64,000 bases of DNA, taken from contig NZ_VOSI01000004.1 in NCBI RefSeq assembly GCF_019797745.1, positions 124,001-188,000 of the forward strand, written 5' to 3'. This document shows, piece after piece, positions 58,120 to 64,000 of the stretch. The stretch's first letter is position 1. Every line of letters begins with the position of its first letter. A program made the translations under genes and the position numbers. Under the pieces are notes generated by a model. The model made no database searches. It was not told the DNA's origin and worked only from the letters and a program-made list of their open reading frames with translations. Origin of the DNA: Edaphocola aurantiacus. GTDB lineage: Bacteria > Bacteroidota > Bacteroidia > Chitinophagales > Chitinophagaceae.

Positions 58120-58692
58120 ATGAGTACTACATACACTCCGCGTCTTCAGAAAAAGTATGCTGATGAAGTTAAATCGGCTTTGATGAAGAAATTCGGTTAT
58201 AAAACCGTGATGCAAGTACCTAAACTGGTTAAGATCTGTCTTAACCAAGGTGTAAAAGGTTCTACATCTGACAAGAAATTAGTTGATGATGCTGTGAAAG
58301 AAATGACAATGATCGCTGGTCAAAAAGCGGTTCCTACATTATCTAAAAAGGACATCTCTAACTTCAAATTACGTAAAAACATGCCTATCGGTGCTCGCGT
58401 AACTTTACGTGGTGCTAATATGTTTGAATTTATGGATCGTTTGATCTCTATCTCTTTGCCACGTGTACGTGACTTCAAAGGTATCAATGACAAATCTTTT
58501 GATGGTCGTGGTAACTACACTTTTGGTGTTACAGAGCAAATCATTTACCCTGAGATCGATATCGATAAAGTAAATCGTATTTCTGGTATGGATATTACTT
58601 TCGTAACTACAGCTAAAACTAACGAAGAAGCTTACGAGTTACTGAAAGAATTAGGCTTACCATTCAAAAATATTAAAAAAGATATCAACTAA
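58120..58692 (+). CDS. rplE: 50S ribosomal protein L5
   Basis: The 190-residue L5 binds 5S rRNA and the P-site t[23 protein letters not shown], the [20 protein letters not shown] segment and [20 protein letters not shown] are diagnostic. It lies 2 bp after rplX and 2 bp before rpsN. Confidence 0.99.
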   Translation: MSTTYTPRLQKKYADEVKSALMKKFGYKTVMQVPKLVKICLNQGVKGSTSDKKLVDDAVKEMTMIAGQKAVPTLSKKDISNFKLRKNMPIGARVTLRGANMFEFMDRLISISLPRVRDFKGINDKSFDGRGNYTFGVTEQIIYPEIDIDKVNRISGMDITFVTTAKTNEEAYELLKELGLPFKNIKKDIN

Positions 58693-58694
58693 TC

Positions 58695-58964
58695 ATGGCT
58701 AGAGAATCCATAAAAGCGCGTCAGCGCAAGCGTGAGAAAATGGTAGCTCAATTTGCTGAAAAACGTGCTGCTTTAAAAGCTGCAGGTGACTACGAAGCAT
58801 TGGACAAATTACCTAAAAACGCTTCTCCTGTTCGTCTTAAAAATCGTTGTCAATTAACAGGTCGTCCTAAAGGTTACATGCGTCAATTTGGTATTGGCCG
58901 TGTTATCTTCCGCGAAATGGCATTGAATGGTTTGATACCAGGCGTAACTAAAGCTTCTTGGTAA
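58695..58964 (+). CDS. rpsN: 30S ribosomal protein S14, zinc-independent type
   Basis: The 89-residue S14 sits in the 30S head. [20 protein letters not shown] and the [20 protein letters not shown] block identify it. Only one Cys is present, so it is the long zinc-independent form rather than the four-Cys form. rpsH starts 119 bp later. Confidence 0.98.
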   Translation: MARESIKARQRKREKMVAQFAEKRAALKAAGDYEALDKLPKNASPVRLKNRCQLTGRPKGYMRQFGIGRVIFREMALNGLIPGVTKASW

Positions 58965-59083
58965 GCATTTAGTCGACTATCATTGCCGGTTTCGGTTTCT
59001 GATGGTTTGAAATTATTAGGCCTATGTCCATAGCAATATGGTAACTAGCGTCAATTACTCAACTTAAAATTTAAAGTTTAAAA

Positions 59084-59482
59084 ATGGTAACAGATCCTAT
59101 AGCCGATTTTTTAACGCGCATTCGTAACGCTCAGATGGCTAAACACCGTATCGTTGAAATCCCAGCTTCTAATCTGAAGAAAAGAATCACTGAGATTTTA
59201 TATGATAAAGGTTATATCTTAAAATATAAATTCGAAGACGATAACAAACAAGGTTTAATTAAGATTGCATTGAAATATGATGGTCAATCTAAAGAGCCGG
59301 TTATCCGTTCATTAGAAAGAATCAGCCGCCCAGGTTTACGTCAGTATGCTAAACCTTCTGAAATCAAAAGAGTAAAGAATGGTTTGGGTATTGCTATCGT
59401 TTCTACTTCTAAAGGTGTAATGACTGATAAAGAAGCACGTAACAATAACGTAGGTGGTGAAGTATTATGCCACGTTTGGTAA
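59084..59482 (+). CDS. rpsH: 30S ribosomal protein S8, last gene of this ribosomal cluster
   Basis: The 132-residue S8 organises the 30S central domain and in enterobacteria represses the spc operon. [20 protein letters not shown] and the ending [15 protein letters not shown] are diagnostic. In most bacteria rplF, rplR, rpsE, rpmD, rplO and secY follow; here a strong terminator lies 14 bp after the stop and unrelated genes come next. Confidence 0.99.
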   Translation: MVTDPIADFLTRIRNAQMAKHRIVEIPASNLKKRITEILYDKGYILKYKFEDDNKQGLIKIALKYDGQSKEPVIRSLERISRPGLRQYAKPSEIKRVKNGLGIAIVSTSKGVMTDKEARNNNVGGEVLCHVW

Positions 59483-59496
59483 TATACTTTTACTGA

Positions 59497-59546
59497 ATAT
59501 AAAAGAAAAGAGACTGTCCGAAAGGGTAGTCTCTTTTCTTTTATAT
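59497..59546 (+). terminator. 19-bp hairpin terminator ending the ribosomal cluster
   Basis: ATATAAAAGAAAAGAGACT (59497-59515) pairs perfectly with 59528-59546. The 12-base loop GTCCGAAAGGGT can itself close as a CC-GAAA-GG tetraloop. The T-rich 3' arm supplies the release tract. Confidence 0.92.
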
Positions 59547-59766
59547 CATATCTATTCTTGGGGCGAAAAAATTGTCTGCTTTATAATAGTGCTGTAGATA
59601 TTGGCTAAAGCATATGTAAAAGGTTATCGATTTGGGTAGCCTTTTTTGTTTGTAGTGCTTTTTATTAACCAAAGAATAACTTCTGTAGGTGTAGATTTTA
59701 ATTGACTGATATAATTTCTACTACAATTTTAGTTTATATCTATACAATAAATGTAAATAAAACGAT

Positions 59767-59797
59767 TATGAATAATGATTTATGTATGCTAGGTTTG
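59767..59797 (+). promoter_or_regulatory. Promoter of the small exported protein gene
   Basis: TATG (59767-59770, one mismatch to TTTG), 19 bp, then TAGGTTTG (59790-59797, exact TAnnTTTG). Transcription would start near 59804, downstream of the ATG at 59782, which therefore cannot be the start codon. Confidence 0.65.
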
Positions 59798-59826
59798 GGC
59801 TCTATTCAAACTTAAATTTTGCATTT

Positions 59827-60180
59827 ATGAGAAAAATGATCGTTTTAGGTATTTCTATTATAGGAATGTCGACTGTAGCAAATGCTTCCTGGATCAGGTG
59901 GCAGCCGTCAACTAATCAGGCTGGCACGTACAACGGGAGCGCAACAAATATAATAACCTGTCATAATCTGCATGCTCCCCGCTGTATGGAATTTGAAGGC
60001 TACGGAAAGTATCCCCAACCCGGACAAAGGGTTAAGATTTACAATGATTATGAAATGGTCGGTTATGGCACCATTATTAATTGTATGATGGATCCTGGTG
60101 ACAACGACGGAACCAATATTGAGGACATTAAGGGAACGCCAACTACTCTGGAGATTGAGTTTGATAATATCAGCAATTAG
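59827..60180 (+). CDS. Small exported protein, unknown function
   Basis: Taken from ATG at 59827 (117 residues). This start opens a classical signal peptide (MRKMIVLGISIIGMSTVANA) with cleavage after ANA; the earlier in-frame ATG at 59782 lies inside the promoter. The mature ~97 residues contain two Cys close together (ITCHNLHAPRCMEF) and a third (INCMMDPG), with many aromatic and Gly residues and an acidic C-terminus. No family was recognised. It is probably a periplasmic or surface beta-rich protein. A 15-bp hairpin terminator follows, so it is a single-gene unit. Confidence 0.75.
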   Translation: MRKMIVLGISIIGMSTVANASWIRWQPSTNQAGTYNGSATNIITCHNLHAPRCMEFEGYGKYPQPGQRVKIYNDYEMVGYGTIINCMMDPGDNDGTNIEDIKGTPTTLEIEFDNISN

Positions 60181-60207
60181 TCCAATTAATATTTGCAGCT
60201 TTCAGTC

Positions 60208-60242
60208 ATAAAAGGAATATGAGCATGTCATATTCCTTTTAT
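60208..60242 (+). terminator. Perfect 15-bp hairpin terminator
   Basis: ATAAAAGGAATATGA (60208-60222) pairs with TCATATTCCTTTTAT (60228-60242) around GCATG. It lies 27 bp after the stop at 60180 and just before the next gene. Confidence 0.88.
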
Positions 60243-60265
60243 TTAAAACCTATAATAGAACATAA

Positions 60266-61720
60266 ATGAATATAACCAGATACTTTCAATACATTATTTT
60301 TTACATAGCCATTCTGATCAGTAATGCACAATGCAGGGTGCAGCATACAAAGGAGTATAAACAGGAGCAGGAACATGTAAGGGTATTAATCCCTTTTGTA
60401 CCGGGCAACTGCCATCTCTGTAATGAGCAATTTTATGAAAAACTAAAAGTGCTGGATATAAAGAATATTCCATATGCATTCCTGCTATCTGAAGATTTTT
60501 CGGAAGACCTGGATTACATCAAAAAGGAATACAAATTGAATGATTTTAAAGGGAACCAGTTTATACTATCCACAGCCTTGTTTCAGAAGTACTATTTTCC
60601 TCCGCAAACATATGCTTTAGAGTTTGGTACTGATTCCAATTATAAGATTTACCGCAATATTGATGTACTGATCGAAGATGTGAAATTAATGAGGCAAAAG
60701 GATACCTTGGATCTGGGCAGTTATAAAATTAAAAAATCTGCGTCGAATCTTTTATTGAATAATAAGCAGCAGATGTATATTCAAAACTGTGTGCAGACCA
60801 ATACTTTTGATTTTATTGATCTCAGAACCGGGAGGCAGCAGCTAAAGGTTTCCCTTACCCCGCAGCATTTATTCAATAACTACCTGTTGAACTTCAAAGA
60901 TTCCTTTACAGCGATGAGTAAGCTGAAAGAGGTAGAGGCAGAAGGTATTCCGAAGAGAGATGAGTTTGTACATTTTGAATACGTCCATGATTCTATATAT
61001 GTTACTTCTATGCACACTTATATCCAAAATATGAAGGACTCTGTATTACGGAGTTTTTATACTATGAATTTGTATAAAGATGGGGTGTACTGCGGCTCCC
61101 GTGCCATCAGCGATGAACGGCTTCCTGATGATTATTACATTCTTCCGAAATTCCACATATACAATAATGCGGCTTATTTTACAGTTGTTAAACTGAAATT
61201 AGATACGGATAAACCTAATTATTTTCTGGCCAGGTTTGAGCTGGAAAACGGTACTTACCAGTTTCAAAAATTCCTCAGATTTACAATGCCTCAGATACAA
61301 AAGGAAGTCGGATATCAATTTTTAGAATTGCGGTTTAGCGGAAAATATTTCATAAATGCAATTACCAATATTCTATACGATTTAGAAACGGGGCAATCAA
61401 GTATTTTGTCCATACCCGTTAATGAACACTTCGGATATGCTAACCTTATGAGCAATTATAAAGCTGTAAATATTTTGATGTGGAATATTAATGTGGAATA
61501 TCCCAATTTGCTAATCACCTATTTTTCAAAAGATGAAAATGGGCAAAGTAAAAATACACTATTGAAATATAATATAGAGCATAGAAATATAGAGGGGAAG
61601 ATTCAATTTCCGGAAAGTAATTCCAGGTTTATGCACTCTGATTGCACAAGATTTGGTTATTTTCTATGGGTACCGGAGAAGGACAATAATGACTATCTGG
61701 TTTATAAAAAGATGTTTTAG
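60266..61720 (+). CDS. Exported protein with thioredoxin-like N-terminus and beta-propeller-like C-terminus
   Basis: 484 residues. Residues 1-23 are a signal peptide (YIIFYIAILISNAQC). About 37-150 look like a divergent thioredoxin fold: a strand (HVRVLIPFV), then C49-H-L-C52 at the head of a helix (NCHLCNEQFYEKLKVL), and FILSTALFQKYYF later. From about 160 on, repeated beta-strand blocks with aromatic residues (FDFIDLRTGRQQLKVSL; GQSILSI-type turns) resemble a six-bladed propeller as in Bacteroidota NHL/BF-type lipoproteins. The function is unknown; a CxxC exported protein may handle redox or metal. The 5' leader is short and no promoter was identified. Confidence 0.72.
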   Translation: MNITRYFQYIIFYIAILISNAQCRVQHTKEYKQEQEHVRVLIPFVPGNCHLCNEQFYEKLKVLDIKNIPYAFLLSEDFSEDLDYIKKEYKLNDFKGNQFILSTALFQKYYFPPQTYALEFGTDSNYKIYRNIDVLIEDVKLMRQKDTLDLGSYKIKKSASNLLLNNKQQMYIQNCVQTNTFDFIDLRTGRQQLKVSLTPQHLFNNYLLNFKDSFTAMSKLKEVEAEGIPKRDEFVHFEYVHDSIYVTSMHTYIQNMKDSVLRSFYTMNLYKDGVYCGSRAISDERLPDDYYILPKFHIYNNAAYFTVVKLKLDTDKPNYFLARFELENGTYQFQKFLRFTMPQIQKEVGYQFLELRFSGKYFINAITNILYDLETGQSSILSIPVNEHFGYANLMSNYKAVNILMWNINVEYPNLLITYFSKDENGQSKNTLLKYNIEHRNIEGKIQFPESNSRFMHSDCTRFGYFLWVPEKDNNDYLVYKKMF

Positions 61721-61769
61721 CAGATGTGCTAAGATCTAGCCATATTTGTTAAGCTATATACACTGGTAT

Positions 61770-61807
61770 AAAGGCTAAGGCTACCCTTCGGGATAGACTT
61801 AGCCTTT
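61770..61807. terminator. Bidirectional hairpin terminator with UUCG loop
   Basis: AAAGGCTAAG (61770-61779) pairs with CTTAGCCTTT (61798-61807). Inside, CTA pairs with TAG and CC-TTCG-GG closes the loop, with two mismatches on the way. It lies between convergent genes ending at 61720 (plus) and 61825 (minus). Confidence 0.85.
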
Positions 61808-61824
61808 TATGTATGATTGCCATA

Positions 61825-62517
61825 CTATTTCAGTATCATCTTAAAACCTACACTTTTCAGCGTAACCAAAGATACCTGTGCAGAGGCCTGGAAGTAGTTT
61901 CTTATTTTACGGATGTAGACATCCAGATTGCGGGAATTGTAAAAGGTATCATCCCCCCATACTGATAGCAAGAGTTCCCGCCTGTTAATGATCGTATCAG
62001 GATCCAAGAAAAGCATGGACAGTATCTCTGATTCCCGTTGAGATAAAGTATACAGCTCTGTGCCTACCTTTAAAGTATACTGTTGAGGATTGAAGCTGCA
62101 ATCGCCAAATACACGCTCATGAGTGCCTGACTGCAGCTCAGCAGGGTTTTCTTTCTGTTTGAGCTGGTATTGCACACGCACCATCAGCTCATCGATGCTA
62201 AAGGGCTTGCGTATATAATCATTCGCACCAGCACTGAAGCCATCAATGACATCCTGCCCCTGTCCCTTTGCACTGAGAAAAATAATCGGCAGCTTAGTAT
62301 CGATTCCGCGAACAATCTGTGCAATACTCAATCCGTTTATATGCGGTAGCATAATGTCGAAAATGCAGAGATCGGGCTGGAAATTATTTAAAACGGATAG
62401 GATATTCTGACCATCTTCCTTGTGCAATACCTGGTACCCCTTCAGTCGCAGCATATCCGTCACAATCCTGGCCAGTGCCTGTTCATCCTCAATATACAGA
62501 ATTTTTTTACCCTCCAT
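61825..62517 (-). CDS. OmpR/PhoB-family response regulator
   Basis: A 230-residue regulator. The receiver (about 4-118) has E10/D11, phosphoacceptor D54 in LCIFDIMLP, the Ser-Ala pair in LSAKGQG and K104 in YIRKPFS. The C-terminal winged helix (about 135-228) shows LSQRESEILSMLFLDPDTII and the recognition region NRRELLLSVWGDD and RNLDVYIRKIRNYF. It starts 2 bp after the histidine kinase stop, so the pair is one unit with the kinase first. Targets are unknown. Confidence 0.95.
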   Translation of the reverse strand: MEGKKILYIEDEQALARIVTDMLRLKGYQVLHKEDGQNILSVLNNFQPDLCIFDIMLPHINGLSIAQIVRGIDTKLPIIFLSAKGQGQDVIDGFSAGANDYIRKPFSIDELMVRVQYQLKQKENPAELQSGTHERVFGDCSFNPQQYTLKVGTELYTLSQRESEILSMLFLDPDTIINRRELLLSVWGDDTFYNSRNLDVYIRKIRNYFQASAQVSLVTLKSVGFKMILK

Positions 62518-62519
62518 AA

Positions 62520-64000
62520 CTAATACTTAATCGGAATTTTTATAATAAATTTTGCGCCTCCTAAAGTAGAGTCATCAATACGTATAGTGCCATTATGCGC
62601 TTTAATCACATATTGGGTATAGGCAAGCCCCAGCCCATGGCCCTTTACGATATGTCCCTTTTCACTGTGTACGCGATAAAATTTTTCAAATACTCTTTTG
62701 CTCTCTTTCGGTGCAATGCCAGTGCCGTCGTCTTCTATTTCAATACTCACATATCCATCTGCAGCATGAGTCGCAATACATACCTTCTCTCTGCCATATT
62801 TAATCGCATTATCCAGCACATTGCCGATCGCACTCTCCAGGTGGAAAGGATCACCCTCAATGACCCCGTTAGGGACAGTACCCAGTATTTCCAGCACCCT
62901 TTCCTGCATAATAATAGTTGCCTTGTATTTTGTAATTACATTCTGCAATAACTGCGGGAAGCGGAATTCGCTTTTATGAAACTGTATCGTACCCTGATCT
63001 ACCGATAACTGGTTTAAGATATTCAGTACAAAAGCCTCCAGACGTTTAAGCTCACTGTTGGCAATACTGATGTATTCTTTGGTCTGTTCGATATGGTCTT
63101 TAATCTCGAAGTGATTGAAGGCCTCCAGGGCCAGCAGCGAGGTGGTAATGGGGGTTTTCAATTCATGAGCGGTATTGCTTATGAAATCATTCTTCTGGGT
63201 GGTTAGTTGCTGTTGCTGCACCAGGGTGCGGTAAGAAAAATAAAAGGTAAGGGTGCAGATCACAAACACGACCAGCGAGAGCATCAACTGGGTATATAAT
63301 CCCGTCCAGAGATATGGTCTGTAATTATAGACATATACTTCCATGCCGAGTAGGGATGCAACGGATTTCTCATTATCCATTAAGAAATCATCATTGTAGC
63401 GCTGCTTTTTTGATACTTTAAGTCCCTTGTACCGTTCTACAACCATCGAAGAGAAACTGGAGAACAACCTTGCCGTATCCATACTCTTGATCACATTAGC
63501 CCCGTTAATCATGCCCATTACCTGTTCTATCATCTCGTCCAGGTTTGCACTCTTCTTTGCATTGGAGTTAAGGGTTCCTGCAGTTCCTCTGGCGGAAACC
63601 TTAGCCGGTGTATCTTTAGACGATATTGCAGAATCAGGTTGAGCGATAATCGTCAATCCATCTGGAGTAGAGGCGATAGACTGAATCTGGTTTACCAGGA
63701 GTTTCTTAATACTGTCCGGGGCATCATCAATAGAATTATAGGATTGTATTGTAGGTACTTGTTCCTGAAGCGATTCCGGTTGCCTTTTATGATGAGAAGC
63801 AGTTGTATCATTCATTTGCGGTGCGACCAGATGAGGTGTGCCTAATGACTGGACCGTAGCAGATGATTTGAGTGCAGATATCTGGTTGAGAGAAAGCATG
63901 CCGGATGCTAATTGCTGTTGCAGCACATACCGGCTCAGTTCGCCTGTAATATATTCAGTAAACTGTTCCTGGGTCAGTTCGTTATATAATACATTCAGCG
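62520..64000 (-). CDS. Membrane sensor histidine kinase, N-terminus beyond the window
   Basis: At least 493 codons. The frame stays open to base 64000 (reading LYNELTQEQFTEYITGELSR before the first GTG at 63926), so the start lies outside. The visible part is an extracytoplasmic sensor with a low-complexity Ser/Thr/Gln segment, a membrane helix (LMLSLVVFVICTLTFYFSY), a HisKA domain with SNTAHELKTPI (His codon 63165-63167), and a HATPase with N-box NVLDNAIKYG, G1 EIEDDGTGI and G2 KGHGLGLAYTQ. It acts with the OmpR-type regulator 2 bp downstream. The signal is unknown. Confidence 0.95.
   Translation of the reverse strand, partial: LNVLYNELTQEQFTEYITGELSRYVLQQQLASGMLSLNQISALKSSATVQSLGTPHLVAPQMNDTTASHHKRQPESLQEQVPTIQSYNSIDDAPDSIKKLLVNQIQSIASTPDGLTIIAQPDSAISSKDTPAKVSARGTAGTLNSNAKKSANLDEMIEQVMGMINGANVIKSMDTARLFSSFSSMVVERYKGLKVSKKQRYNDDFLMDNEKSVASLLGMEVYVYNYRPYLWTGLYTQLMLSLVVFVICTLTFYFSYRTLVQQQQLTTQKNDFISNTAHELKTPITTSLLALEAFNHFEIKDHIEQTKEYISIANSELKRLEAFVLNILNQLSVDQGTIQFHKSEFRFPQLLQNVITKYKATIIMQERVLEILGTVPNGVIEGDPFHLESAIGNVLDNAIKYGREKVCIATHAADGYVSIEIEDDGTGIAPKESKRVFEKFYRVHSEKGHIVKGHGLGLAYTQYVIKAHNGTIRIDDSTLGGAKFIIKIPIKY

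Larger units (their letters stand above)
59483..59826. other. 344-bp intergenic region after rpsH
   Basis: Contents in order: the 59497-59546 terminator; a second weaker stem-loop (AAAAGGTTA at about 59618 with TAGCCTTTT ending near 59646, one mismatch, T-rich tail); an AT-rich stretch; and the promoter at 59767-59797 for the next gene. No other open frame was seen. Confidence 0.7.

Noticed and set aside
59782-59826. ATG at 59782 as the start of the small exported protein
   Set aside because: It lies within the promoter (-7 box 59790-59797). The ATG at 59827 begins a proper signal peptide.
63924-63926. GTG at 63926 as the start of the histidine kinase
   Set aside because: The frame stays open to the window edge with protein-like sequence, so the gene is simply cut by the window.

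Overview
The window is a stretch of a Bacteroidota chromosome, most likely from the Chitinophagia/Chitinophagaceae side of the phylum. The evidence is the three giant secreted proteins with type IX secretion (T9SS) C-terminal sorting domains, promoters of the Bacteroidota form (TTTG, 19 bp, TAnnTTTG), weak Shine-Dalgarno sites, LytS/LytTR signalling, and the gene content overall. The species cannot be named from the sequence alone. No rRNA, tRNA, transposase, prophage or CRISPR array was seen.

Layout. 1-1679 is the 3' part of gyrB. 1767-13854 is ordinary housekeeping and envelope genes: a small lipoprotein, a serine hydrolase, a secreted vWA protein, a SIMPL-domain protein, a TPR/LytS histidine kinase overlapping its LytTR regulator, UbiX, a thioredoxin-fold protein, a miaE-kdsA pair, a DUF4126 protein and a two-gene membrane cluster. 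13964-20841 is a minus-strand block: maeB, an RDD protein and an ACP-phosphodiesterase-like gene, then a second serine hydrolase and the CDP-glucose genes rfbF and rfbG.

20946-32627 is the most interesting block. It is a tight six-gene minus-strand unit ending in a clean terminator. It encodes an Hsp70/actin-fold ATPase, a bitopic coiled-coil protein, an 1828-residue polytopic protein that appears to join a SEDS-like (FtsW/RodA) membrane domain to a class B PBP transpeptidase, a small bitopic protein, and two bitopic proteins sharing a ~65-residue N-terminal module. I read it as a candidate undescribed cell-wall synthesis machine with its own cytoskeletal ATPase. This is inference from motifs and gene order.

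33570-51075 holds three tandem T9SS cargo genes (1604, 1957 and 2086 aa) built from five copies of a ~1.5 kb beta-helix unit. The third starts with a glycine-rich domain that strikingly resembles the ligand-binding extracellular region of animal ALK/LTK receptors. 51432-59482 is the S10/spc ribosomal protein cluster, rpsJ to rpsH. It has a near-perfect promoter, unusually long intercistronic gaps in places, and a strong terminator right after rpsH, so rplF and later spc genes are not adjacent. 59827-61720 has two exported proteins of unknown function. 61825-64000 is an OmpR-type regulator and its histidine kinase, the latter cut by the window edge.

A recurring feature is the use of long, often perfect inverted repeats (11-27 bp arms) as transcription terminators between units.
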